Shown here: piece by piece, positions 1 to 11,344 of the stretch
Numbering within the stretch: the stretch's first letter is position 1
Layout: every line of letters begins with the position of its first letter
Assembly: GCA_039881045.1 (NCBI GenBank)
Contig: JAYWVB010000001.1
Coordinates: 744,001 to 808,000 of the forward strand
DNA: 64,000 nt
Origin: Chaetomium olivaceum
Lineage: Eukaryota; Ascomycota; Sordariomycetes; Sordariales; Chaetomiaceae
Reading direction: 5' to 3'
Program-made: the position numbers and the translations under genes
The notes under the pieces: model-generated
Database searches by the model: none
What the model saw: the letters and a program-made list of their open reading frames with translations, nothing else
Told to the model about the DNA's origin: nothing

Positions 1-1
1 T

Positions 2-1987
2 GCGCGCCAGTTGATGCGCATCAGCCAACGTCTCGACCTCGCCTCGTGGGGCCAGTCGACCAACGGGTTTCGGGGTAACGGCGTGACCAACGGTGTCACA
101 GGGACGAACCGGCGTCACAACACGAGGGAAGCTCTAGAGAAGTTCTCGGAACTATTGGAACAGGACCTGCTCAAGCAGTTCAACAACAGCTACCGCCGCC
201 AGAACTTTGATGACATGATGGAGTGCGCAAGGGTTCTCCACGACTTCAATGGTGGCGCCAGCGTCATCGCTGCCTTTGTCAATCAGCACCAGTTCTTTAT
301 CGACCGGGACCAGCTCATCACAGACGAGGTCACTACCGACGGAGAGACGTGGGATCAGCTTGCCGACCCCGACTCGGACCCGCCCGGCGTCGAACCCAGC
401 CTGCAGTCGCTGGTTGACGAAGTCAAGATTGTTATGCAGGAAGAATCCTTCATCATCAAGCGGGCATTCCCATACTACGAAACGGTCCTGATAAAGTTCA
501 TTCAGCGCGTCTTCCAGCAGTCCATCCAGCAGAGGCTGGAAATGGTCCTGGATAAGGCTACCACCATCTCGAGTCTGGCATTCCTTCGCTCGTTACATTC
601 ATCTCGCGCCTATATCAGCGCCCTGGTCGAGGACCTCAAAACCCACGGCCTAACTGAACACCCCGAGCCCTGTTCGGCACAAATCTCCCAGACCCTGGAC
701 CAGCAGCTAGAAGAGTTGTTCGTTCCGTATCTGATCGGCAACTCGTACATTGACCGCGAGCGGCGGAGTTTGGAAGAAATGTACAACTCCCTGCTATTCA
801 AGTTTACCATTTACCACTCCAGGCGAAAGAAGACACCAACGGGGTTTATGGCTGCCATCGCCCAGCAGGGCACGCAGCTCATTGCGTCGGCTAAGGATGC
901 TTATATGGAACGCCTGGACTCGTCGGATCTCACACCCACCCAGAAGCGGATCATGCTTCGAGTCGCCGGTGTTCAAGATAACAGCAGCAACAAGAACGAC
1001 ATTGAAGTGTCGGAGCAGGACGGCATCCTCAGTGTCGCCTACGCGAAGCGCATGATCGGCTGGCTTGCCGAGAGTGTCCGCCGCACCCTCGAAATGGGCT
1101 CGGCGAGCGAGACGCCCAAGGACGTCAACGTCCTTCTCAACCTGCTCCTCACAACCATGGGCCAGGTTTATGTTGAAACCGCCCTCGACGCGGCCCTCGA
1201 CCAGGCCACCTCTCAAGAAAACGCCAAAAGCGAACCCGACCTCTCCTACCTACCCAACCTCCGCCCGGCCGTCACCATCACCAATCTCATGTCCCGCTTC
1301 ATCACCACCGTTCTGATCCGCCTCGCCGAGGCCAACACCACAGTCCGCCGCAGCATGGAAACCCAGTCCAAGATGGCCATCGAAGCCACCGAGCGCAAAG
1401 CCAACGCCGTCATCAAATCCACCCTAGACGTCGCCCTCAACTGGACCACCAAGCTCCTCGCCCAGCAAAAGAAGCCCGACTTCCGCCCCAAAGACAACGA
1501 CCTCGAGGGCGTAGTCGAAGCGCTCCAAACCCCCACCTGCCAAGCCATATCCACCTTCCTCGCCACCAAAGTCGCCGCCTCCGCCCGCCAGGCCGTCGAC
1601 GGCCACAACCTCGAGATGTTCTCTTCGGAGCTCGCCCTCGCCGTGCACCGCCTGCTCTTCGAGCACTTCAAGAAATTCCAGGTCAACGCCACCGGCGGCC
1701 TCATGGTCACCAAGGACATCGCCAAATATGTCTCCACCGTCAAGGACTGGCCCCTGACCAAGGAGGTCGAGCAGACCTTTGAGGTCCTCACCGAGGTCGG
1801 CTACCTGTTTATCATTGGACCCGAGGCCCTAAAAGAGCGCTCGCGTAACCTGGCTGCGACAGCTGCCGGCTCCTCGGGGGGTGCGGGCGGCGGGAAGAGG
1901 TTGGGGAAGGCGGATTTCAAGGCGTTTGTGCAGAAGCGCGAGGATGCGTCGAGCGCGGGTGTGCAAGGGGTTTTGGCGGGGTTGTAA
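2..1987 (+). CDS. sec10: Exocyst complex subunit Sec10 (5' end cut by the window)
   Basis: C-terminal 660 or so residues of Sec10, an elongated helical subunit of the octameric exocyst that tethers secretory vesicles to the plasma membrane, in fungi mainly at the hyphal tip and septa. The reading frame is open from the window edge to a TAA with no intron, so the true start lies outside the window; the full fungal protein is usually about 800-870 aa. Recognition rests on overall similarity to the Sec10 family, such as the stretch around residues 130-260 with PYYETVLIKFIQRVFQQS and YIDRERRSLEEMYN, and on the all-helical character. There is no catalytic motif to check. The C-terminus is Gly/Ala/Ser-rich. 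It runs tail-to-tail with the exoribonuclease gene. Confidence 0.9.
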   Translation, partial: ARQLMRISQRLDLASWGQSTNGFRGNGVTNGVTGTNRRHNTREALEKFSELLEQDLLKQFNNSYRRQNFDDMMECARVLHDFNGGASVIAAFVNQHQFFIDRDQLITDEVTTDGETWDQLADPDSDPPGVEPSLQSLVDEVKIVMQEESFIIKRAFPYYETVLIKFIQRVFQQSIQQRLEMVLDKATTISSLAFLRSLHSSRAYISALVEDLKTHGLTEHPEPCSAQISQTLDQQLEELFVPYLIGNSYIDRERRSLEEMYNSLLFKFTIYHSRRKKTPTGFMAAIAQQGTQLIASAKDAYMERLDSSDLTPTQKRIMLRVAGVQDNSSNKNDIEVSEQDGILSVAYAKRMIGWLAESVRRTLEMGSASETPKDVNVLLNLLLTTMGQVYVETALDAALDQATSQENAKSEPDLSYLPNLRPAVTITNLMSRFITTVLIRLAEANTTVRRSMETQSKMAIEATERKANAVIKSTLDVALNWTTKLLAQQKKPDFRPKDNDLEGVVEALQTPTCQAISTFLATKVAASARQAVDGHNLEMFSSELALAVHRLLFEHFKKFQVNATGGLMVTKDIAKYVSTVKDWPLTKEVEQTFEVLTEVGYLFIIGPEALKERSRNLAATAAGSSGGAGGGKRLGKADFKAFVQKREDASSAGVQGVLAGL

Positions 1988-1999
1988 ATATATCTAAAA

Positions 2000-2023
2000 G
2001 GGGGTGGGTGGGTAAAGAAAGGG
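2000..2023 (+). other. G-rich tract with four G3+ runs after the SEC10 stop
   Basis: Runs of 5, 3, 3 and 3 G separated by T, T and an 8-base spacer, on the sense strand 13 bases past the stop codon. It fits a loose G-quadruplex pattern; the last loop is long, so folding is uncertain. Confidence 0.35.
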
Positions 2024-2063
2024 TTAGGTTATGGTGGTGGGTAGGGGAGGGAAAACGAGTGAG

Positions 2064-2089
2064 GGCCGTTGTTTCAAACGGCCTTTTTT
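2064..2089 (+). other. Hairpin followed by a T tract
   Basis: Perfect 7-bp arms GGCCGTT (2064-2070) and AACGGCC (2077-2083) around a 6-base loop, followed directly by TTTTTT (2084-2089). It looks like a bacterial intrinsic terminator but sits in a fungal 3' UTR about 77 bases after the SEC10 stop. Function unknown. Confidence 0.5.
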
Positions 2090-2484
2090 GTTTATGGGTT
2101 GGGCGGTTTGTAGCTAGTGCTCTTCATTGCGCGGTGGTTACGTGTTGGGTTGCTTGTTGTTGAATGATACCAGTGTGCTTCGTTGGCCGCATCTTGCTTT
2201 GAGCCGTCGACTTTTGTGTGTTCGTCTTGTGAACGTCAAGATCTGGTATCTATTTACTCCGGTATATGCTCTCTATTTTTACAGATCCCCCTTCTAATCG
2301 TACAGGGACCGTCCAGCCCCAGTTTTACGTCTCGTTTCCATCGTACATGTACATACAGTACAGCTTCTCTTCGTCCGATATCTGGAACCCGAGGAAGCCC
2401 CAGCCAGGCGTGGGGAACCCGTCCCAACCACGGCTCCTCAACTTTTCAGGCCCCACTCCCGGTTCTATCCAAATACATGCCCCT

Positions 2485-5400
2485 CTAGATGATCCTCTTC
2501 AAGAGCTTCACATAGATTTTATTCATATGCACATTCACATTCGCCAGCTCCACCTCGAACACATCGCCGGGCTTCACCTCGGCGATCCTCGCGACGCCCT
2601 TCATCCACCAGCTCGGCGGATAGCCTGCTGGTCGAACCAGTCGATCGACCCCTTGATGGAGCGGCCGGCGGTGATATCCGACACGGTGAAACGGAAGGAC
2701 GCGGGCAGCGGCGGTGATGCCGCCGATGTGTCGGCGAAGCGCCACGCGCGCACCAGCGCCTGCAGGATCCACTGGTTGTTACCGTCGACGTTGTCGATCA
2801 GCTTGCCGTGGCGCTCGCGGACGCGCAGGGCCGGGAACACGGTGTCGTCGAGTTGCTTTTTGGAGAAGGGGAGGAAGGCGAGGGAGTCCTTCTTCTTTGA
2901 TGCCTTGTCGCCGGCCGGCTGAGCGGCGGCCTCGTTGGCGGTACTGCCGGGTGCGAATTTTCTGACGGCGAGGGACTTGCCGAGGCGATGCTCTTCCCGG
3001 AGAGCGGCCTCAATCTGCCAGTGCACGAGCAGATCGGGATAGCGGCGGAGTGGGGAGGTTACTTTGGTGTACAGATCCAGGCCCATGGACGGGTTGGGAG
3101 CCGGGGTGGTTGAGATATCGTAGCCACCGACGAGGCTGCGCAGCTTGTGCCAGTCTTCGGCTGGCGGATTCTTGCCAGCCACCAGCTGGGGGTGGAAAAC
3201 GTCCCGGTTGAAGGCCCGCAGAGCGTCCCAGTTCTGGCCGGCTAGCAGCTGTATGCGGTAAGGGATGGGGATTTTCCGCTCGTAGCACCATCGAGCGCCT
3301 ACTTCACCAGCCAGCTGCATCAGGCTGCTGACAAGGGGATTGCCCTGGCTGCCATACTCGACACGGATGTACGGGTCACCTTTGTAGAATGCCGAATATC
3401 CGTTGGTTACCCCTGGAGCAACACCATCCAAGGAAACCATGGCCTTGGGCTTAGGTAAGTAGGCGGGGGTGGCTCCATTCTCGAGGCGAATGCGCTGAAT
3501 AGATTTGGCCAGGTTTGATAACGTCATGAGTTCGCTCGTCTGCCCGCTTGACAATCCTTTGGGAGTGGTCATCCTCCTCACCGGGCGAGTATCCTTGGCC
3601 GGGCGTGACCCGACTTCGAGGACATCCGGGAGCGAAGCTAACGCGTCAGCGTCGCCTACCACTGAGGATACATCCTCGGGGGTGATATAGACAACATCTC
3701 GCAAAATCCCGGGTGTCACCTTGCTGTCAAGCAGACGGCCCGTCTCGTCGACTCGAGCACTGAAGGTGAGAGTAGGCTGGTTAGGGCCGAGCGAAAAGGT
3801 GTCTCGGACGTCGTCGCGGTCAAGCATGCGTTGATAAAACCCGGCTAGATAACTGGTCTGCGCCTTCAACGCCCCCTGCTTGGCAATTTCATGATTGGGG
3901 GGGATGCGCGAGGCTGGATCAGCGACGTGGATGTGGATCCAATGATCCCCGTTGCCTGCGGGTTCGAGCGAGATTCCATCGTCAACGTCGAGCGTGTCGG
4001 CCGAGTCAATGCAGTAAACAGTCGAGCGTGCGAAATCCTGCCGAAGGTCGGCAAGTAGGTCCGGGCCAAGCTCGGCAACTGCGGCTTCAGATGCCGTGTC
4101 CGGCAGAAGACCAATGTGTCGGTCGAGCTTTTGCTCCGGGAGGCGCAGAACATGGCGGGCGCTGATGTCCCATGGTGGAATCCAACCTATCTCCTGCAAA
4201 AAGGTCCAGCCGGTAGTACTGTCAAGTATCGCGTCGTCATAACGGTGGACAGCTCGCAGGATAGAGGCCCCAATCCAATGGCAACGCGAGCCAGAACGGA
4301 ACCCAGCCGATGCCGCCCCAGTGTTCCATAAATTTGATGACGGCGAGACTGGTTTCCGACCAGACTGGGACTTCCCGCGTAGAAGGTTCGGAGCCGCGCT
4401 TGTTCGAGGGTCCTATCATACCATGTGGCGACCACTCACGATCTTTCCGAACCTGGTCGATCAGGTCGCGGGCCTGCTCTAGAAAAGCGCTAAACTTGGC
4501 AGTTAATCCGGAAGGGCCTTGACCCTTCTCGCTCTGGCCACTGATATGTTCGTAATAATCACGAACCAGTTGCTCGATTCGAAGGACGTTTTGCTGCACT
4601 TCGGCCGACTGGAGGGCAAACAGGTAGGATTCGTGGTGACGGGCTCCTCGGTCGAGAGGGCGGAAAGCGACGTCCTCGGACTCGATGAGTGAATAGACGG
4701 TGTACAGGGCTTCCGGAGGAAAGACCCCCTTGTTCCGCTTGAGGCTGGCAGGAAGCAGAGCGGTGGCAATCTCCCGCAGACTGAGTACCCTCTCCTCTTT
4801 CCCGAATAGCTTAGAGGCACGACTGAGCCTCTCGGCATAGGTTTGGAAAATATCGAGCGAGGCGGTTTGGAAGGTGTGCATCTTGCGGATCAGCGAGGCC
4901 GCAAGGTCGCGGGAAGGGCCGGTTTTGAGGTCGTGGAGCTCGTTTAGCTCGACGCTGGAGGGCGACAGCGAGGGAATAGCCTCCACGACAGCGCGCAGTT
5001 CGGCAGGGTCATCGATGAAATTCTTGACAACGAAGCCGGTGCGGCGGATAGAGCGGCAGGTGAACCACTTGCCATTGTTGGTGTAGAAGTGGAGGTGGCC
5101 TTCGAATGTGCCCAAGCAAATAGCCAAAATGCGGAGCTTCCACGACGCTGAGCTAACCTCGACCAGATCTCCTGCCTCAAGAATGGAGCCGCTGTGGCTC
5201 AGGTCAACCATGTCGTCGCCATCGAAGTGCGGCCTTGTGGTCGCGTCATCCAGGGTGGCCACCTCCAGGCTGAACCCAAGCTCGCCCCGGTTCTTGGTGA
5301 CGACGTTGCCGACTCTGCCATCAGTGGGCTCATCGTTGGGAATGGCCGTAGGGCGACCCGGGTTTTCGGCCTCCCATATCCTAAGGTACTCCCGGATGTT

Positions 5401-5748
5401 GCTCGGGTCGGTAGATGAGTGGAGGATTCTCACCCGGTTTGCGAAGTCAAGCGCCGGATCGATAGCGGAATCGGACGCCGTTTCTGTCTCAGACGTCGTT
5501 TCGGGAGCCGAAGATTCAGTGGACACGGACCGGGACTGGGATTGGGACTGGGACTGAAGCCGGTCCGAGCGGGCGAGGTGGGGGAAGTGTCGGAGCAGAA
5601 CCGGTGCTCTTCCGGACGGTGTTGCTGTCAAGGCCGAGAATGCTGCGGTCGCCGATGGAAGAGTCCGCCGCGGAAGCAGTGACCTCTCGGCTGGTCTCAG
5701 AGAGAGACACCGCCAGCAGACATATTTCTGACTGCTGCGTCGCATCAT
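2485..5748 (-). CDS. cyt-4: Mitochondrial RNB-family exoribonuclease CYT-4/Dss1-like, interrupted by two compensating frameshifts
   Basis: RNase II/RNB-type 3'-5' exoribonuclease. N. crassa CYT-4 and yeast Dss1 act in mitochondrial RNA turnover, 3' trimming and, in Neurospora, group I intron splicing. The likely start is one of two adjacent ATGs (5748 or 5745), giving a basic, hydroxylated N-terminus that suits a mitochondrial presequence; the upstream open frame is probably leader. The RNB signature CIDSADTLDVDDGISLEP lies near residues 577-594 with the expected Asp cluster. The catalytic domain is in a different frame from both ends: +1 near 4316-4319 and -1 near 2624-2625 (plus-strand C runs). 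Reading through gives about 1087 aa, close to the family's roughly 1100, with contiguous family-like sequence at both joins (IGASILRAVHRYDD and YPPSWWMKGVARI). No intron fits. I infer sequence error rather than a broken gene. Confidence 0.88.
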
Positions 5749-7672
5749 TTTCACTCTCGGCAACCACCTAGGTAGTGATGTGCCTTGCGGTTGTGCAGAG
5801 ACGGACCGGGCCACACATCGACGGAATACGCCGTTAACCAATGGCTCTGAAAATTTCTCGGTGCGCGTTGCGGTTCCGGATGCCCCACTATGAAACGCGC
5901 CCTCAGCTGATTCGACGCGCAACACGTTAAAGTGCAAATTGCATCAAAACCCTAACCCTCGTTAATCACATACCTTCCATTCCTCCCATGGTTGCAACTT
6001 TTGACAGTCATTTCTGCCGAACTCGATCTCCGTGTCTGAGCCTTGCTGGGCCTGGACCACACTCCCCGGTTCGACCATCGTATCCAAAAAGGGGTTGATT
6101 CTCATAAATGATCTGCACCGTCTCGATCCGTCTCTCGATCTGTGCATTGACTGACGCGAGCAGATGCAACCGTCTCTCTGGATGATGATCAGCGTTTTAG
6201 TGTTGTGGGTGCAAAGGCAGACATTTCCCAGTGCCGACATTTCGTGGTGCAGATTGCGCTCGGGGAGTCCACTTCCCTCAAGACTTCTTCAGCAAGAAAC
6301 CGGGGTTGCGTGGTCTGGCTCTCAACTCTGCGCCTGGGTCGTCCAACGTTGCACGGTTCCTTGCATGGTTCCTGAATTTGGGCCCACAGCCGCCAACTCA
6401 GCTGCAGGTACGAGGTCCCCACACCCCTCCCGTCCATTTCCTGGCTGCGTTTCCGACCTTCGTTGCATCTCCGGTTGCCGTTGGCCGGAATTGTTGCTTG
6501 GCTTCTTCAGGCAAAGTCGGTTAGGGTAAGATTGGTGGTGGTATTGGCGACAGCAAACAAACACTTTTGTTTCCTGGGCAGCGGAACGGCAAATGAAACC
6601 CCCTCACGTTAGTTAGAGTGGAGTGAGACCTGGACGAGATATTTGCCCTACATACTTCGTACCTGGGCTAACTCATAACTAAGAACATGCGAGAGAAACG
6701 GGCGTGTGCCTGTGTGGTGGTTCTTCCGGGTGGTTCTTCCTACAAGTGACCAATTTAGCTAATATCGCTTAGCTCATTTCCCACACCGGCGCAGCAGCCA
6801 CTCACCGCGCACCCTTTTCTTGCCGGCTCCGACCACCTGCGCTTGTTGCCGAATCGGGGGCTTGGACAGTGTGCAGATGTTGTCGCGGCCTCACGCTCCC
6901 TTCTGTCAGAATCTGAATTGCAACCTCCTTTTCTTGATGGCTGCCCTCCCATTCCCAATTTGTCAATAATGCCACATCAGATGAACTAACAATCTTGGGA
7001 TGGCGCTAACGCAAGCTCGCTGGACCCCAGATCTTTGGTGATGCAGGCACAGTACCAGGCACACTGCAGTAGCGCCTGAGTTGAAGAAAATGCAAATGTT
7101 GACAACACGAGTCGTGTGGATTGATGGGTGCCCTGATGTTTTGCACAAGCTGCTACGGGAATCGGTCATGGAAGCTCCCTCGGCGAGAGAATCCGCCCTG
7201 GCTCCTCCCCCCTTCGGTGCTTTCCAGGCCAGAGGAGACAACGTTTCCTGGGCAAAGTGACCCTGCTAATGAGCGACCCACATTCGAGCTCAGGGGGGTC
7301 CCACCACTCAGCAGCCCCAGCACACCGCCAACCTTGGAGCTGGCCTGCAGCTTGATTCGGCAGACCCCGGTATCCTCAGGGCGCAATCCCCAGGGCGCCA
7401 AGGAACAAGCCCCGGCGACTGCATTCGTACTAATTACCGCCCTCTCTCCCGTTTCCACCGATTTGTTTCTTTGCTTCCCCCCTTTCCCCCGGATTGTCAA
7501 TGGTGATATAGTCGCGCCCGAAAGCTCCAATTCGCGCTTTCGTCGTTCGTTACTTCTCCTTCCACACCACCGCTTCACTCCTTTAGCGGGCATTCGTTAC
7601 TCAGGACGCCAGGAAAGCAACCCAACAAAACAACTCGACTTTTATTTCTAATCGGTGCATTCGGATTTCAAG
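5749..7672. other. Divergent intergenic region, cyt-4 / GH17 gene
   Basis: About 1.9 kb of shared upstream sequence for the exoribonuclease (-) and the GH17 glucanase (+). The last 250 bases before 7673 are pyrimidine-rich, as in many fungal 5' leaders. Open frames of up to 176 codons occur but show no recognisable domain. No RNA gene seen. Confidence 0.5.
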
Positions 7673-9366
7673 ATGAAGGCAACTGTGGTGGCCGCTGCTG
7701 CGGCGCTTCTCGCCGGTGGCGCCAGTGCCAGCCGGGCTCATGGTCACCGCCATGCGCACGCTCTGTTTGAGAAGAGGGGCGAGGCTGCCGATGAGGTCTG
7801 CTCTCCCGGCTGCAGCACCATCTACTCCACCATCACTGGTGAAATCACCCGTACGTGTTCTCCCTAGACGGAGGTCAAGGACAAGGAGGTGGAAGAGATG
7901 TGCAACGATGGGCAAGTGTGCTAACAAGACCATGCAGTCCTCCCGCCTGCCCCCACGAGCACCACCTCGGTCGCACCGGCACCCGAGCCCACCACACAAC
8001 CGGCCCCATCACTGTGCCGACGCCGATCCCGCAGACCTGCCCTACCCGGGCACCTACACCTTCCCCGCGACCACCATCGTGGTGACGGAGACCACCACCG
8101 TCTGCGGCGGCACCCCCACCGAAGTCCCCAGCGGCACCCACACTCTCGGCGGTGTTACCACCGTTGTCGAGACCGCCACCACGGTTGTCTGCCCGGTCGC
8201 CACGACTGAGACCCAGGATGGTGTTGTCACCAGCGTCATCAAGACCACCACCTTCGTCTGCCCCTCGGCCGGCACCTACACGATCGCCCCGATCACGACC
8301 GTCGTGCCCAGCGCCACAACCGTTATTGTGCCCGTGGTGGAGACCTACTGCCCTGGTACCTACACCGCCCCTGCCGTTGTTACCACCATCACCGAGACCA
8401 ACGTGGTTGTCTACTGCCCGTTCACCTCGGAGAACCCTGAGCCCACCCTGGCCCCTGCTCCCACCTCCACCCCCGAGGAGCCCAAGCCGGAGCCCCCGGT
8501 TGAGACCGAGACCCCGACTCCCTCCCCGTCCCCGGTCCCGGGCCCTGGCCTTGGTAGCAGCGGTAAGCTGTGGGCCATGACCTACACTCCCTTCTCTGAG
8601 AGCGCCGACGGTGGCTGCAAGAGCCCCGAACAGGTCATGAAGGATGTTGGCGCCATCGCTCAGGCTGGCTTCACCACCCCTCCGTGTCTACTCGACCGAC
8701 TGCGACACCCTCCCTAACGTTGGTGCCGCCGCCCGCGCCCACGGTCTCCGCATGATTGTTGGCATCTTCATCGGCCAGGTTGGGTGCGACAACGGCAACC
8801 CCAACGTCCAGGAGCAAATCAGCGCCCTCAAGGAGTGGAACGGGTGGGATCTCGTCGACCTTTGCGTCGTCGGTAACGAGGCTCTGTTCAACGGCTTCTG
8901 TTCCGTGTCCGAGCTCACCAGCCTGATTAGCCGCACCAAGTCGGAGCTCGCCTCTGTCGGCTACAACGGCCCCTTCACCACCACCGATGTTGTGTCCGCC
9001 TGGATTGGTAACGATGTCTCGTCCATCTGCGCCGTCATTGATGTCGTTGCCACCAACGCCCACGCCTACTTCAACTCGGCCACCAAGCCCGCCGACGCCG
9101 GCAAGTTCGTTGCTGGCCAGCTGTCCATCGTCGAGAAGGTCTGCAACAAGCCCGGCTACGTCATGGAGACTGGCTGGCCCTCGGCCGGTAAATGCAACGG
9201 CGTTGCCTGCGCCGGTCCGACCGAGCAGCGCGCCGCCATTGAGTCCATTGAGCGCGAGCTTGGCAACAAGGTCGTTTTCTTCTCCTTCCGCGACGACGCC
9301 TGGAAGCAGCCCGGTGACTGCAACTGCGAGCAGCACTGGGGTTGCGCCGCCGTCTGGGGCGCCTAA
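7673..9366 (+). CDS. btgE: Secreted GH17 cell-wall glucanase, btgE-like, with three single-base frame breaks
   Basis: Probable cell-wall beta-1,3-glucan hydrolase/transglycosylase of family GH17, closest in architecture to Aspergillus BtgE. Exon 1 is 7673-7850, intron 7851-7937 (GTACGT, CTAAC branch, CAG), exon 2 7938-9366. A signal peptide covers about residues 1-20, followed by a Pro/Thr/Ser-rich stalk with repeated Val/Thr segments (PGTYTFPATTIVV, PSAGTYTIAP) typical of BtgE, then the catalytic domain. Both GH17 catalytic glutamates are visible, in VVGNEALF and in METGWPSAG. The frame breaks three times, each in a C run: one base short at 8004-8007, one short at 8040-8042, one extra at 8677-8680. 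Corrected, the CDS is 536 codons (535 aa), normal for the family. The gene ends AVWGA without an obvious GPI signal. Confidence 0.88.
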
Positions 9367-11344
9367 GCTCTTTTAACCTGATCGTGGTTCGCGGGTTCCT
9401 CCCACCTGCGACCAGCTCATCTGCCGCAATCTTCTGAATATATAAAAACATGTTCAACTGTCAGCTACACCCCCGTCCCTGATCCAAACGTGTATATATC
9501 CCAGTTCATCCCTTGTTTTTGGATTGTTGTCAACCAACATATCACCCTTATGGGCTGAGAGCAATGACAAGCGCTGCAGTTGGCACCCACGAACGCTCGG
9601 AGAAGTGTGACGGTGTCTTGTTTGTTTGGCAGGGGAGTTTTATGACGTCTACTATGATTGATTTGACCGGGTTTCGCTGCGCTTCCCATTCATAATGTTG
9701 TAATTTATTAAACATAGTGTTCATGTTTTTTTTTTAAACTACTGTCGAACAAGTCTTGCCCATCCATGAACAGTGCTTGCCCCTGTGTGCTTATCCCCTA
9801 TTCCTCGTCCCGTATCATTCCTCGCATAATTCAACCGTAACACCACACTTCATCTTCCCTGCCCTTAACTACACTACTCTTATATGTATGTACCCTACTT
9901 CCACATCAACTCTCGAAGTCAGTGATTTTCTTGTGTGACAACACCAAGCCAGCCAGCCCCGGTTTCTAAAAGGGTTCCCGCCTGGCTTGGTCGTGCAGCA
10001 CAGTACCCGTTGATCTTGTACGACGCATCATAGAACACGAACCACTCGTGGGTTTGCGGCTGCGGAGGTGTCAAAGGATCGGCCCATGTTTCTTTCCTTT
10101 CTTCCAGAAGCGCGGGAGCGTTGGCTGGCTGGCTGGTTGGCCGTCGGAGGGTACAGGGGTAGCTACAGTAGCTATAAGTCTATGTGTGTGTACTGTACAC
10201 ATTCCCTCCTGTTTTGTATAGTGGTTTGTTGTTCATTTGGGAGGGTTCCGGCACTGACATCGAGTTGAGGCCACTTCCTGCTCTGGGCGGAACGATGAGA
10301 AGACGAATTACACGGTCTTTTAATTCTTGCCCCTTTTTATTTTAGGGGCTGGAATGTTGGCCTCTTCCGAGTGACAGGGTTGAGTAAGGTAGTTGGTCAC
10401 TTTACCAACCATGCCTGTACCTCTACACGCGAAGAGAAGGCCATCTGTCACACAGAAGCCGGCACCCGAGTTCGTGTCACAGCTTCCATGGCTTCCATGG
10501 CCGGCTTGTTTTGTCTTGTGGTACCACATAACCTGCGCCGACACGCCACTGATACAGCCCTTCAATCACAGCCCGAATGAAACCCGGGTCTTCGTCACGT
10601 TGAAAACGTTGATATTTTAAACTCCACAGAATACATAGCCATACCAAGAAACAGGGTCAAAGTTGAAAAGAGGCAAAAAAGAGGCAGATTCGTATACATT
10701 GCCCCGACGTAAACGTTGTGTGATATATATCCCCCATCCACATACTCAATCATAAACGTAAATGATTCTTGAGGCAATCCGCAGGTCCTCAAATTTCCAG
10801 CTCCGCGCCTTCGAGCGTAGAGGCGACCAACCATCGTCGTTAGAATTCCAAAGCCCCCAAAACGCCATTGCAACGAACGTTGAATCCATGTATCTCTGCG
10901 TGGCCTGCAACTAACCTAAGTAACCAGTGAGCCCAATAGTTCCCGATCCGTGGGCAGTTCTGCCCGATATTTATGGTCCCATCCCGACCATAAATGAGCC
11001 GTGTGCTGGGTGATCAGCCCCAGACAAAAGCTCCGTCAAACCTCCCTTTTCATCTTAATAGGTAGTAATCGTGGGCCGTATGGTGAAGCGGTTTCCCATC
11101 GCTTTTCCCATCCCGCCCTCGTCAAGCCGTGTCGTCTCAAAACAGACTTCGACTCCATTGTTGCTCAAGCACGGATGCAACGATGATTACCCACGCCGGA
11201 TCGGATTAAATCACCCTTGGTAGAGCCAACTTTAGCTCATCACGGTGCAACCGTAAAGTTTTCGGCTGTTTAGCCGCTTGGGCGCATCAAGGCCGGGTCC
11301 GCCGCTATCTTGGCCCGTGGTTTCCTCGTGCTGATGACTGGCTC
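9367..11344. other. Convergent intergenic region, GH17 gene / WD40 gene
   Basis: About 2 kb between the 3' ends of two converging genes, less GC-rich than the coding sequence, with a T10 run near 9727-9736. I see no gene, tRNA or repeat family. This is long for a tail-to-tail spacer. Confidence 0.45.

Larger units (their letters stand above)
1988..2484. other. Convergent 3' intergenic region, SEC10 / cyt-4
   Basis: About 500 bases between two converging genes. It holds a G-rich tract right after the SEC10 stop and a GC-rich hairpin followed by a T run, both listed separately. I see no further gene; short open frames here lack coding character. Confidence 0.6.

Noticed and set aside
7121..7651. 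176-codon open frame just before the GH17 gene
   Set aside because: Pro/Ser-rich reading of a pyrimidine-rich leader; ends 20 bases before the real start; no family resemblance.
8000..8045. Alternative splice acceptor to explain the first two GH17 frame breaks
   Set aside because: No AG lies near either break, and the frame before them is the expected Pro/Thr-rich stalk right after a good CAG acceptor.
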